Below, one piece after another: positions 56,857 through 63,993 of a stretch of DNA of 64,000 bases. The position numbers and the translations under genes were made by a program. Source of the DNA: Elusimicrobia bacterium GWA2_61_42 (GTDB lineage Bacteria; Elusimicrobiota; Elusimicrobia; Elusimicrobiales; UBA9959); NCBI GenBank assembly GCA_001799615.1, contig MGTU01000018.1, positions 28,390-92,389 of the forward strand, written 5' to 3'. Under the pieces are notes generated by a model. That model was not told the origin of the DNA, ran no database searches, and saw only the letters and a program-made list of their open reading frames with translations. Within the stretch, counting starts at the first letter, position 1; every line of letters begins with the position of its first letter.

Positions 56857-57738
56857 CTAGGCCCAATCTTCGCTTTTGATACCGCCCTGTATGCCTATTA
56901 CCACGTGCTTTATGGGCACTTTGCGGCTGGCCGCGGCCGCGGCCTTTTTTACCAGGGCCAGCAGGCCGTTGCAGCAGGGGACTTCCATGGTGACCACGGT
57001 AAGGGTGTTTACCTTGGCGTCCTCTATCAGCGCCTGTATTTTCTCGGCGTAGAGCTCCTGCCCGTCGTCCAGCTTGGGGCAGGCGATCACGATGGCTTTG
57101 CCTTTTATGAAGTCGTTGTGGAAATTGCCGTAGGCGAAGGCGGTGCAGTCGGCGGCCACCACCACGTCGGCTTTCTCGAAATAAGGAGCCATCGGCGAGG
57201 CCAGGTGCAGCTGGACGGGCCATTGGCGCAGCTGCGACTTGGCGGCGGGGCCGGCGGTTTCGTCCCCACAGCCGCAGCTGTCGCGCAGGTCCATGGTGCG
57301 GCCGCCGGGGCAGCCGCAGGGTTCGTGACCGCCGTGCTTATGTTTCTGGTCTTTGTCGTGGGGCATGTTTTTTTCTTCCTCCATCGGGTTGGGGATATTA
57401 TGTTCTTTCAGGTAGTCGAAAGCCTGCTTCAGGAATGTTTTCTGGGCGTGGTCTTTGAGGTGTTTAAGGTGGGCTTTTATAGTATTGGGGCCCTGTTTGA
57501 CCATGCCTTCCATTACTTTTACTTCGTCGTAGGGGACGGCTTCGCGCTCTTCGATCTTTATGGCGCCGCGGGGGCATTCGCCGATGCAGGCGCCGAGCCC
57601 GTCGCACAGCAGGTCGCTGATAAGGCGGGCTTTGCCGTCTATCACCTGCAGGGCGCCTTCGTGGCAGCCGGTCACGCAATTGCCGCAGCCGTCGCACAGG
57701 TTCTCGTCTATTTTGATGATCTGTCTTTTGGTTTTCAT
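56857..57738 (-). CDS. Ferredoxin-type iron-sulfur protein with metal-rich linker
   Basis: The ATG at 57738 with AGGA upstream gives 293 residues. The open frame back to 57957 reads basic, unlikely sequence. A [4Fe-4S] motif is at Cys15, 18, 21 and 25. The second set (Cys45, 51, 55) lacks the expected cysteine at position 48, which is Leu. A His/Cys-rich linker (about 128-170, HDKDQKHKHGGHEPCGCPGG and SCGCGDE) follows. The C-terminal domain has LRQWPVQLHL, ADVVVAADCTAFAYGNFHNDF, VIACPKLDDGQELYAEKI and MEVPCCNGLL. This resembles a widespread anaerobe ferredoxin-like family of unknown function. The Rrf2 gene upstream is its likely regulator. Confidence 0.82.
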   Translation of the reverse strand: MKTKRQIIKIDENLCDGCGNCVTGCHEGALQVIDGKARLISDLLCDGLGACIGECPRGAIKIEEREAVPYDEVKVMEGMVKQGPNTIKAHLKHLKDHAQKTFLKQAFDYLKEHNIPNPMEEEKNMPHDKDQKHKHGGHEPCGCPGGRTMDLRDSCGCGDETAGPAAKSQLRQWPVQLHLASPMAPYFEKADVVVAADCTAFAYGNFHNDFIKGKAIVIACPKLDDGQELYAEKIQALIEDAKVNTLTVVTMEVPCCNGLLALVKKAAAAASRKVPIKHVVIGIQGGIKSEDWA

Positions 57739-57961
57739 ATAGAATCCTGCTTGCCTTTCACCGCATTCATGCCGAATTATTCCGCCGTGGACTGGCGCCG
57801 AATGCGAGTTCGGGGTCCTGCCGCGCGAACCGCCTTCCCGGTCCAGCCGCTCCACCCATCCCCTGCTAGGCTGGCGAGATGTAAACCTGCCGTTCACCTT
57901 ACGCGGCCGGCCCGGAAAGCCGATTCGCGCGTCACCCCTCCGGTTATTTCGGCGCAATACC

Positions 57962-58357
57962 TCACACCAGGTCTTTTATCGTTATTCCTTCTATTTCAGA
58001 GAGCATGCGGGTTTCTATGGCCGCGATCTTATGGCGCAGGATGCAGGTGCCGTGGTTCTGGCAGATCTTTTTGCGGAAGACGCAGTCGTTCAGCGTCAGC
58101 GGGCCCTGCAGGACGGCCATCAGGCCGGCCAGGGTGATGTTCTCGGGCCGGCGGGCGAGGGAGAAGCCCCCGCCTTTGCCTTTTACGGCCTCCAGGATGC
58201 CGGCCTTGTGGAGTTTCTGCAGTATTTTGCGCAGGAAAGGCCTGGCTACCCCCACGGTTTCCTGCATCTGCGCCACGGAAACTGTGGGCTTATTGGCCCT
58301 GGCCATAAAAACCAGCGCCCGCGCCGCATAATCCACGTCCCTGTTTATCAATTTCAT
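57962..58357 (-). CDS. Rrf2-family transcriptional regulator with iron-sulfur-type cysteines
   Basis: The 131-residue protein has the Rrf2 winged helix: MKLINRDVDYAARALVFMA, the recognition region VARPFLRKILQKLHKAGIL, and KGKGGGFSLARRPENITLAGLMAVLQG as the wing. Cys92, Cys99 and Cys105 match the three-cysteine cluster site of IscR/NsrR-type members, so it probably senses redox, nitric oxide or iron-sulfur supply. A perfect palindrome covers its own promoter (see 58366-58388), suggesting autoregulation. The ferredoxin-like gene 223 bases downstream is a plausible target; the gap shows no clear promoter of its own. Confidence 0.92.
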   Translation of the reverse strand: MKLINRDVDYAARALVFMARANKPTVSVAQMQETVGVARPFLRKILQKLHKAGILEAVKGKGGGFSLARRPENITLAGLMAVLQGPLTLNDCVFRKKICQNHGTCILRHKIAAIETRMLSEIEGITIKDLV

Positions 58358-58365
58358 GTTAATCT

Positions 58366-58395
58366 AATGATACCATATGGGTATCATTCTGTCAA
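58366..58395 (-). promoter_or_regulatory. Promoter and palindromic operator of the Rrf2 gene
   Basis: Minus-strand TTGACA (58390-58395), 17 bases, TATCAT (58367-58372). The palindrome AATGATACC-ATATG-GGTATCATT (58366-58388) fills the spacer and covers the -10. The ATACC...GGTAT core is the half-site pattern of Rrf2-family operators. The ATG follows nine bases after the -10, leaving almost no leader. Confidence 0.8.
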
Positions 58396-58488
58396 GCCCC
58401 CGCTTCCGCTTCCGCCCGGCCCGCGCAGCAGGTTTTAGCGCCGCGGCCCCTGGATTCTTCCTGCTTTTTTCCCCTGCGCGGTTTTCTT

Positions 58489-58500
58489 TTGTAGAATAAG
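58489..58500 (+). promoter_or_regulatory. Probable -10 region of the YwqK-type gene
   Basis: TTGTAGAATAAG repeats exactly the element before tRNA-Thr (9104-9115). TAGAAT lies at 58492-58497. A GGAGG site and the ATG at 58516 follow. Confidence 0.4.
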
Positions 58501-58515
58501 ATAATCGGAGGTTTT

Positions 58516-59559
58516 ATGAAATCCTTGCTCTATACAATTCTTCTTTTATCGCCGGCTTTCTGCCAGGCTGACACTTTCATCCTGAACGACGGCGCCATGC
58601 TGGAAGGCGAGATCACCGGCGAAATGGACGGGGCGCTGCTGGTAAAGACCAAATACGGCTCGCTTACCATAAACAAAGCCGATATAAAGGAACAGAAAGC
58701 CGCGCAGCAGCCCGCGCCGCCGCCCGCCGCCCCCGAAGCGGCCGTCTCCACCAGCGCCGCCGTCGAGATCTCCACCGCGCCGCCGGCCGCCGAACCGCCG
58801 CTCAAGCTCACCTTCTCCACCGTCCTGCCCAGCACCTCCACCCGCCTGCTCGTCTACTCCGAGAACGGCGTGGCCATAGCCACGGAAACTTTCGACGCTT
58901 CGGGAGCCTTTGTCGGGCTGGAAGGCTTCGTTAAAGACGGCACCTACACAGAATCCTACGACAACGGGGCCCTGCGGACGGTCAAGACGCTGTCCGGCGG
59001 CAAAGCCAGCGGCACCTTCAAGGCCTACTACCCGTCCGGCGCGGTGCAGATAGAGGCTTACTACCTGGCCGGCAGCAAAGAGGGCCCTTTCAAATATTAC
59101 GCCGAGGACGGCAAGCCCGTGATGGAAGCCTCCTACAAGAACGACAAGCTCAACGGCTGGAAAAAAGAGTTCGACGCCGCCGGCGCGCTCAAGCTGGAGA
59201 ACTATTACGCCGACGACCACATGGCCGAACCCCCCAAGCCCGCCGGCGAGGCCGGGCCGCCCAAAGAGGCGGACTCGATGGTGACGGTAAAGACGCTGGC
59301 GCTGGCGCGCGGCGAGCGCTTCTCTTTCCAGCTTAACGGCAAATATATAGGCAAAGCCCACCTGGACAAGGATTTCAACATCATCAGCCAGGACGGCAAG
59401 ATCCCCGATGGCGCGATAAAGGTTTACTCCCGGGACGGCAAACTGCAGAAAGAATTCGTCTTCGAGAACAACGCCGTAAAGCTGCTGCGCGTCTACGAGC
59501 CCGGCGGCCCCATGAAAGCGGAATACGCCTACAAGGAAGACAAGGCCATAAAGAAGTAA
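58516..59559 (+). CDS. Secreted YwqK/MORN-type repeat protein
   Basis: The 347-residue protein begins with a signal peptide (KSLLYTILLLSPAFCQA). Residues about 19-60 form a short beta domain (FILNDGAMLEGEITGEMDGALLVKTKYGSLTINKADI), common at the start of exported proteins. An Ala/Pro-rich linker (about 62-98) follows. The rest has MORN-like repeats of the YwqK type: GTYTESYDNGALRTVKTLSGG, GTFKAYYPSGAVQIEAYYLAG, GPFKYYAEDGKPVMEASYKND, GWKKEFDAAGALKLENYY and, after an insert, GAIKVYSRDGKLQKEFVFEN. YwqK-type repeats are beta hairpins, often annotated as antitoxin-like, but a periplasmic structural or binding role is equally possible. GGAGG precedes the ATG. Confidence 0.78.
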   Translation: MKSLLYTILLLSPAFCQADTFILNDGAMLEGEITGEMDGALLVKTKYGSLTINKADIKEQKAAQQPAPPPAAPEAAVSTSAAVEISTAPPAAEPPLKLTFSTVLPSTSTRLLVYSENGVAIATETFDASGAFVGLEGFVKDGTYTESYDNGALRTVKTLSGGKASGTFKAYYPSGAVQIEAYYLAGSKEGPFKYYAEDGKPVMEASYKNDKLNGWKKEFDAAGALKLENYYADDHMAEPPKPAGEAGPPKEADSMVTVKTLALARGERFSFQLNGKYIGKAHLDKDFNIISQDGKIPDGAIKVYSRDGKLQKEFVFENNAVKLLRVYEPGGPMKAEYAYKEDKAIKK

Positions 59560-59580
59560 CGCGCGCCAGCCCGCGGGCGC

Positions 59581-59617
59581 AAAAAAAGGCCGTCCCCGTT
59601 ATGGGGACGGCCTTTTT
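59581..59617. terminator. Strong bidirectional intrinsic terminator
   Basis: The 15-bp stem AAAAAGGCCGTCCCC / GGGGACGGCCTTTTT with a GTTAT loop, A-run on the left and T-run on the right, lies after the YwqK-type gene and before the 3' end of the minus-strand tRNA. Confidence 0.92.
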
Positions 59618-59623
59618 AAATAC

Positions 59624-59697
59624 TGGGCCCGGTAGGACTTGAACCTACGACCCAGCGATTATGAGTCGCTTGCTCTAACCAACTGAGCTACGGGCCC
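59624..59697 (-). tRNA. tRNA with CAT anticodon (Ile2 or elongator Met)
   Basis: Minus-strand 74-base cloverleaf: acceptor arms GGGCCCG and CGGGCCC, D-arm GCTCAGTTGGTTAGAGC, anticodon stem AGCGA/TCGCT with loop CTCATAA (anticodon CAT), T-arm GTAGGTTCAAGTCCTAC, discriminator A. The first acceptor pair is G-C, so it is not an initiator. The anticodon arm resembles known tRNA-Ile2 (lysidine-modified CAU) somewhat more than elongator tRNA-Met. The choice cannot be made from this sequence alone. Confidence 0.9.
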
Positions 59698-59725
59698 GAA
59701 AATCTGCATTGCCAGCTGAATAATC

Positions 59726-59734
59726 ATTCTACCA
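59726..59734 (-). promoter_or_regulatory. Extended -10 of the CAT tRNA
   Basis: Minus-strand TGGTAGAAT, with TAGAAT at 59726-59731, lies 28 bases before the tRNA 5' end. No clear -35 is seen. Confidence 0.4.
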
Positions 59735-59799
59735 ATTTACCCGCAGGGTTTCAAACTTACACCCGCGCGCGCCTTTTAGATAAACCCGGCCGCTTCGCC

Positions 59800-60498
59800 T
59801 CAGGCGGACTCCACCACCCGCTGTTTTGAAAAATACAGGAAATAGGCCGCCGCGGTCAGCAGCGCCATGCCAAAAGTAATTACCGCGTACTGGAAGATTA
59901 TGCCGTTGAACAGGGCCTGGCCCGCGGCCGTCCTGGTCAGCGCGGTAAGCATTACCTGGGCCCCGCAGAAGCAGTAAAGGACTACGGCCACCCCCCGCTC
60001 ATCCTTGGCGCTGAGCATGAACATGCCGTTGACGCCGGCGAAAAGAACCTCACCCGCGAGCGTTATCATGAACGCCGCGCCCATCTTCCAGGAGGCCAGC
60101 GAGGCCAGGACCTGCGGCGCGAACACGGCCGCCGCGGCCAGCATGAACAGCGCCGGCACGATAAAAGCGCTGAGGACCAGCCCCGCCACCTTGCCCCAGA
60201 ATATCTCTGCCAGGCTGGCCGGGGAGCACAGCGTCATCTCCAGGGTTTTCGCTTTTTTTTCTTTGAAGAAAACGGTCTGCGCGAAAAGAAAAACGCTTAA
60301 ATACCCGGCGAACGCCAGGCCGTTCAGAACCAGCGCCATGCTGACGAAATCCGCCGTTTCCGGCGTAAGGGCGGAACCGGACAGGCCCCGCAGCAGCAGG
60401 ACGGCGGCCAGGGAAAAAAGGAAAGACAGCAGATATATAAGGGGCTGCCTTGCCCCCTCCTTCAGCGTCCGCAGGGCGAAATGCCGGTAATAATTCAC
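59800..60498 (-). CDS. ABC-2 type exporter permease (second)
   Basis: The 232-residue protein has six hydrophobic segments in ABC-2 permease order. It starts with a short cytoplasmic MNYYRHFALRTLKEGARQP; the loop KTLEMTLCSPASLAEIFWGKVAG is the typical coupling segment. It is the last gene of the cluster that begins with the two short cysteine-rich peptide genes. It overlaps the other permease by four bases. With that protein and the ATPase at 61168 it should form a heterodimeric exporter. The cargo is inferred from context. Confidence 0.8.
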   Translation of the reverse strand: MNYYRHFALRTLKEGARQPLIYLLSFLFSLAAVLLLRGLSGSALTPETADFVSMALVLNGLAFAGYLSVFLFAQTVFFKEKKAKTLEMTLCSPASLAEIFWGKVAGLVLSAFIVPALFMLAAAAVFAPQVLASLASWKMGAAFMITLAGEVLFAGVNGMFMLSAKDERGVAVVLYCFCGAQVMLTALTRTAAGQALFNGIIFQYAVITFGMALLTAAAYFLYFSKQRVVESA

Positions 60499-61178
60499 GC
60501 GAGCACCGCCTTCTCCCTGGTTATAAGCCTGTAGAACCCGGACCAGAGGGAGAAGAAACCGAGAGCGCAGACGGCGGCCAGGAAGAGAGGGAGCCAGGAA
60601 GGAATATCCAGCCGGAGCCTGGTGAACATAAGCGGCGCGATGAACATCAACCCGACCGCCAGCAGCACTCCCTGCAGCTGATCGGAGTCCTTACGGCGCA
60701 GAGCCAGAATTACGGCGCCGAATAGGACGGACCCGGCAAAGGCCGTCGCCGCCGCCAGCGCCGAATAAAAACCCGGCCCGTACGGAACTGCGCCGAACCT
60801 TAAACCTATGACTAAAAAATGCAGGGCGAGATTCGCGACACTGAAGAGCAGACAGGTAAAGTAAGAGGTGACCGCCAGTTTGCGCAGCGACAGCGGCGAG
60901 GCCAGCATCAGTTCCACCATGCCGTAGCTCCTGGGTTTTACCAGCACGAAGCCGATGCAGATGCCGCCGAACATGGTGAGCGCCGCGGCCGCCACGAAAA
61001 GCCCGTAATTGGTCCAGAGCGCCGCATCCGCGGAGGCCGCGGACGCCAGGCCTTTTTTAGCGAAGACGAAGCCGGTCAGTACCCAGTGGCAGATCAGCGC
61101 CTGCCACAAAGACGTTTTGTCACCCAGCAGGGCTTTCAGCTGGAACCTTAACAGGGAGAGGTCTACGCTATTTCTCAT
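60495..61178 (-). CDS. ABC-2 type exporter permease (first)
   Basis: The 227-residue protein has six membrane segments. The coupling-type loop reads KPRSYGMVELMLASPLSLRKLAVTSYFTCLLFSV, parallel to the ETMTLCSPASL loop of its partner. It overlaps the ATPase gene by 11 bases and the second permease by four, so the three are translationally coupled. No peptidase domain is fused to either permease. Confidence 0.8.
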   Translation of the reverse strand: MRNSVDLSLLRFQLKALLGDKTSLWQALICHWVLTGFVFAKKGLASAASADAALWTNYGLFVAAAALTMFGGICIGFVLVKPRSYGMVELMLASPLSLRKLAVTSYFTCLLFSVANLALHFLVIGLRFGAVPYGPGFYSALAAATAFAGSVLFGAVILALRRKDSDQLQGVLLAVGLMFIAPLMFTRLRLDIPSWLPLFLAAVCALGFFSLWSGFYRLITREKAVLA

Positions 61179-62112
61179 TTTTCTTCAGCGACTCGAAATA
61201 GATGTCCTCTAACGTCGCCCGGTCTTTCCTGAACTCGTCCAGCCCGACGCCGGCCTTGGCGCAGGCGGCGGCGGCTGCTTCCATGGAGACCTCGGCGGCG
61301 CAGTCCAGCTTAAGCTCCCGCCCCGCCAGTTCATGCCCCGCGGCTCCGAGAGAGGCGCAGACGGCGGCCACGGCCTGGGCGGCCGGGGCGGCCTCCAGGA
61401 CCAGGGTGCAGAGCCCGACCTTCCGGAACGATTCCCTCAGCACGGACAGTTCCCCGGAAAGTTTCACGCGGCCCTTTTCGAGTATGATCACGTCGTGCGC
61501 TATCTGTTCCACCTCATTGAGGTCGTGAGAGGTGAGGAAGATGGAAACCTTTTCTTTCTCCGACAGCTGGCCGAGGAAATCGCGCATGATTATGCGGGCC
61601 TCGGGGTCCAGGCCGCTCATCGGCTCATCGAGAAAAAGCAGCTTCGGCTGATGCTGCACCGCGCGGATCAGCGCCAGCTTCTGCGTCATGCCCTTGGAGT
61701 ATTCTTTGACCTTTTTACTCCCGGCTTCCGCCAGGCCGAGCCGCGCCAGCAGTTCCCTGGCGCGGGGCTCGAAGATCTTCTCCTCCAGCCCGTAAAGCCC
61801 GGCGTACAGCCGCAGGTTCGCCATCGCGTCCAGGTCGGCGTAAAAGCCGGGGGCGTCCAGGCAGACCCCCACGTCCCGCCGCAGCCTGTCGAACTCCACC
61901 GAAGCCGTATCACAGGGCGAACCGAAGTAGCGTATCTCCCCGGAATCGGCCTTCAGCAGCCCCAGCAGCGCCCGTATGGTGGTGGTCTTGCCGGCGCCGT
62001 TGTGCCCTAGATAGGCCAGCACGCGCCCGGCCCTGAGAGTAAAACTCACCCCCTCAACCCCCGTAGAGGGGCTGAATTTCCTGGTAAGGTTTTCTACTTT
62101 CAGTATTTCCAT
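61168..62112 (-). CDS. ABC transporter ATP-binding protein of the peptide cluster
   Basis: The 314-residue protein has Walker A LGHNGAGKTTTIRALLGLL, signature YSKGMTQKLALIRAVQ, Walker B LLFLDEPMSGLDPEA and the switch His in LTSHDLNEVEQIAHD. The Cys-rich-peptide exporter ATPases and lantibiotic immunity (LanF-like) ATPases both have this form, with about 80 extra C-terminal residues. It starts 34 bases after the radical SAM stop and overlaps the first permease. Export of the modified peptide, or immunity to it, is inferred from location. Confidence 0.9.
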   Translation of the reverse strand: MEILKVENLTRKFSPSTGVEGVSFTLRAGRVLAYLGHNGAGKTTTIRALLGLLKADSGEIRYFGSPCDTASVEFDRLRRDVGVCLDAPGFYADLDAMANLRLYAGLYGLEEKIFEPRARELLARLGLAEAGSKKVKEYSKGMTQKLALIRAVQHQPKLLFLDEPMSGLDPEARIIMRDFLGQLSEKEKVSIFLTSHDLNEVEQIAHDVIILEKGRVKLSGELSVLRESFRKVGLCTLVLEAAPAAQAVAAVCASLGAAGHELAGRELKLDCAAEVSMEAAAAACAKAGVGLDEFRKDRATLEDIYFESLKKNEK

Positions 62113-62146
62113 TACGCTGACCTTCGGCGGCCGGATTCCCCCTTTG

Positions 62147-63526
62147 TCAGGGCTGCATCGGCTCCTGCGTGTTCCCGCAAACCTTATTCTCCGGCGAGTT
62201 TCTCACGTACTTCATAACGCCGGTCTTTTCCAGCCACTTACACCCGTGCAATTCATTGCCACGCTTGATCCCCCTGAGTATGCAGTTGCCGCAATACCTC
62301 AGGTGCTTGCAATCACCGCAGATCTCCTGCTTGGGGGCGTGCACTTTGGCGAAGAAATTCCCCACGCCGGACTTGAAAAGTTCAGTAAAGGGCAGCTTGT
62401 TCACATTCCCTATATCTATCACGCCGCCGGCGAACATGGCGCAGGGGCGGACTTCGCCGTCCGGGCCGACCACTACGGTGCGGTGGATTGTGCCGCAGTT
62501 CATGGACTTCAGGGCATTGACCTGTTCGACGCTCAGGAAGTTTATGAAATCCTTGTGCTCTTCTTTCAGCCGCCCTTCGTATTCCAGCCTCTTCATCGTC
62601 GCCTCTGCCGTCGCCTTGCGGCCCTCGGCGCTTACCCCCTCGCCCCGGCCCACATCCATGACGTGGTTATAGGTAAAGGTCCTCGCGCCGTATTTCCTGG
62701 CCAGCTGTATGGTCCCTTCTATGTCGTAGTTGTTCTCGTCCGTGACCGACATGGCGGTGCGGTAGAGGAACCCGTTCTCGCCCAGCAGACGCATGGCGTT
62801 GATGGTCTTATCGAACGCTCCCTCTTTCCCGCGGAATTTGTCGTGACATTCTTTGTGGTCACTGTCCAGGCTGATATTAAAGATCAGGGACTTCTTGTTC
62901 TTAAGCAGCTTCTGTATCGCCTCTTCCTGCAGATAGTACCCGTTGGTCAGTATGGCCACCAGGTTCATGTTCTTGCAGGCAAAATCCACTATCTCGAAAA
63001 AATCCGGGTGCAGCATCGGCTCTCCGCCGGTCAGCTCCACTATGGAACCGCCATTTTCACGCAGGGCGGTTATATATTCCTTGATCTTCGCCAGGTCCAG
63101 ACGCTTATGCAGGTCCGGAGAACTTTCCCGGTAACAGTGTTTACACCTGTAGTTGCACTGGTCTGTGAGCTCGAAAGTGATGTGATTCGGGTAGTAGTGT
63201 TCATACGACCCCGCGATGTGCGCGTCGCTTTTGATCTTCTCCGGCCCGGACACGATCATCTCTTCTTTTTCCGCGGCGGCAAAGAAGGCCGCGGCGGCCT
63301 CCTTGGAAAGAATATTGTCGGGATAAAGCCGGTTGTGCTTCGCCAGCATCTCTTCGGTCGTCAATTGACCGTCGCAAAGCTCCAGGATCCTGGCGCCGTC
63401 CATGTTCACGGTCTTTCGGTATTTGTTTTTCCAGTTGCCGTCGTCCTTGACCGTCTTTACCAGGCTGGCGCCGGAGGGCCGCCGCTGAAAAGTCATGTTG
63501 TTGGACAACGCGATATATTTTTTCAT
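62147..63526 (-). CDS. Radical SAM/SPASM peptide-modifying enzyme with PqqD-like N-terminus
   Basis: The 459-residue protein has an N-terminal PqqD-like (RRE) segment (about 38-95, VNMDGARILELCDGQLTTEEMLAKH), which in this family binds leader peptides. The radical SAM motif is Cys124-x3-Cys128-x2-Cys131 (TDQCNYRCKHCYRE), followed by VELTGGEPMLHP. The C-terminal SPASM domain carries Cys344, 362, 403, 406, 412, 415, 429 and perhaps 450, enough for two auxiliary clusters. Relatives make thioether or carbon-carbon links in RiPP precursors. AAAGGATC lies before the ATG. The two short Cys-rich ORFs directly upstream are the expected substrates. Confidence 0.92.
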   Translation of the reverse strand: MKKYIALSNNMTFQRRPSGASLVKTVKDDGNWKNKYRKTVNMDGARILELCDGQLTTEEMLAKHNRLYPDNILSKEAAAAFFAAAEKEEMIVSGPEKIKSDAHIAGSYEHYYPNHITFELTDQCNYRCKHCYRESSPDLHKRLDLAKIKEYITALRENGGSIVELTGGEPMLHPDFFEIVDFACKNMNLVAILTNGYYLQEEAIQKLLKNKKSLIFNISLDSDHKECHDKFRGKEGAFDKTINAMRLLGENGFLYRTAMSVTDENNYDIEGTIQLARKYGARTFTYNHVMDVGRGEGVSAEGRKATAEATMKRLEYEGRLKEEHKDFINFLSVEQVNALKSMNCGTIHRTVVVGPDGEVRPCAMFAGGVIDIGNVNKLPFTELFKSGVGNFFAKVHAPKQEICGDCKHLRYCGNCILRGIKRGNELHGCKWLEKTGVMKYVRNSPENKVCGNTQEPMQP

Positions 63527-63586
63527 GTTTTTGATCCTTTTGCCTTAAAAATCCGCCCGGTATTCCGGCCTCTTCACGCTACGGCA

Positions 63587-63727
63587 TCAGAAGTAGACGA
63601 CCGTAGCCACCGAGGCCACAGCCGCGGTTATCGGAGACGACGCTTCCATGCAGGTTATGCAGTCGGAGCATTGATCGCAGGCCCCGCATTCCTGCCCTCT
63701 TGTTTCTGTTATCATTGGATTAGACAT
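63587..63727 (-). CDS. Cys-ladder RiPP precursor peptide 1 (46 residues)
   Basis: The minus-strand ATG at 63727, preceded by AAAGGA at a normal distance, opens a 46-residue ORF ending in TGA at 63587-63589. It starts MSNPMITETRGQE, then holds five cysteines at 14, 17, 20, 23 and 26 (CGACDQCSDCITC), and ends with SSPITAAVASVATVVYF, a hydrophobic tail. The next ORF upstream (63847-63993) shares the first seven residues exactly, the five cysteine positions, Pro32 and the final YF. That paralogy and the radical SAM gene 60 bases downstream make it a precursor peptide. Family membership in a database was not checked. Confidence 0.85.
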   Translation of the reverse strand: MSNPMITETRGQECGACDQCSDCITCMEASSPITAAVASVATVVYF

Positions 63728-63793
63728 ATTACTATTTTCCTTTATTCCTCTTCGAATACTTTCCCCCGGGACAACCTTCTATCCCGGCTCTTA

Positions 63794-63828
63794 CTTCCGG
63801 CCGCGCAGCCTTGGCCCGCAGCCGGAAG
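63794..63828 (-). repeat. Hairpin between the two precursor genes
   Basis: CTTCCGGC (63794-63801) and GCCGGAAG (63821-63828) form an 8-bp stem around a GC-rich, partly self-pairing interior. No T-run follows on the minus strand. It may stabilise the upstream precursor mRNA end or attenuate readthrough to the maturase genes. Confidence 0.4.
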
Positions 63829-63846
63829 CCCGGTTTTGCCATACTT

Positions 63847-63993
63847 TTAAAAGTAATGGGTGGTGATCGCACCGGCCACGCCGGCCGCTATCTGGAACGG
63901 GTTAGACCCGATCAGGCACTCGCCGCAATCAGCGCAGTCGCCGCAGGCGCCGCAGTCCACTTCTTTATTCGCAGTTATCATCGGATTAGACAT
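63847..63993 (-). CDS. Cys-ladder RiPP precursor peptide 2 (48 residues)
   Basis: The minus-strand ATG at 63993 opens a 48-residue ORF ending in TAA at 63847-63849. It starts MSNPMITANKEVD, has cysteines at 14, 17, 20, 23 and 26 (CGACGDCADCGEC) and ends with SNPFQIAAGVAGAITTHYF. The spacing equals that of the 46-residue peptide, while the residues between the cysteines differ, as expected for a variable core with a conserved frame. The ribosome binding site lies at or past the right edge. More copies may lie outside the window. Confidence 0.82.
   Translation of the reverse strand: MSNPMITANKEVDCGACGDCADCGECLIGSNPFQIAAGVAGAITTHYF

Noticed and set aside
57739..57957. Upstream extension of the ferredoxin-type gene by 73 codons
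   Set aside because: The extension is Arg/Gly-rich and not family-like; the ATG at 57738 has an AGGA site and starts right before the first cluster motif.
62144..63850. 568-codon plus-strand frame opposite the radical SAM gene
   Set aside because: Antisense to the radical SAM/SPASM gene and to the first precursor; no domain, no ribosome binding site.
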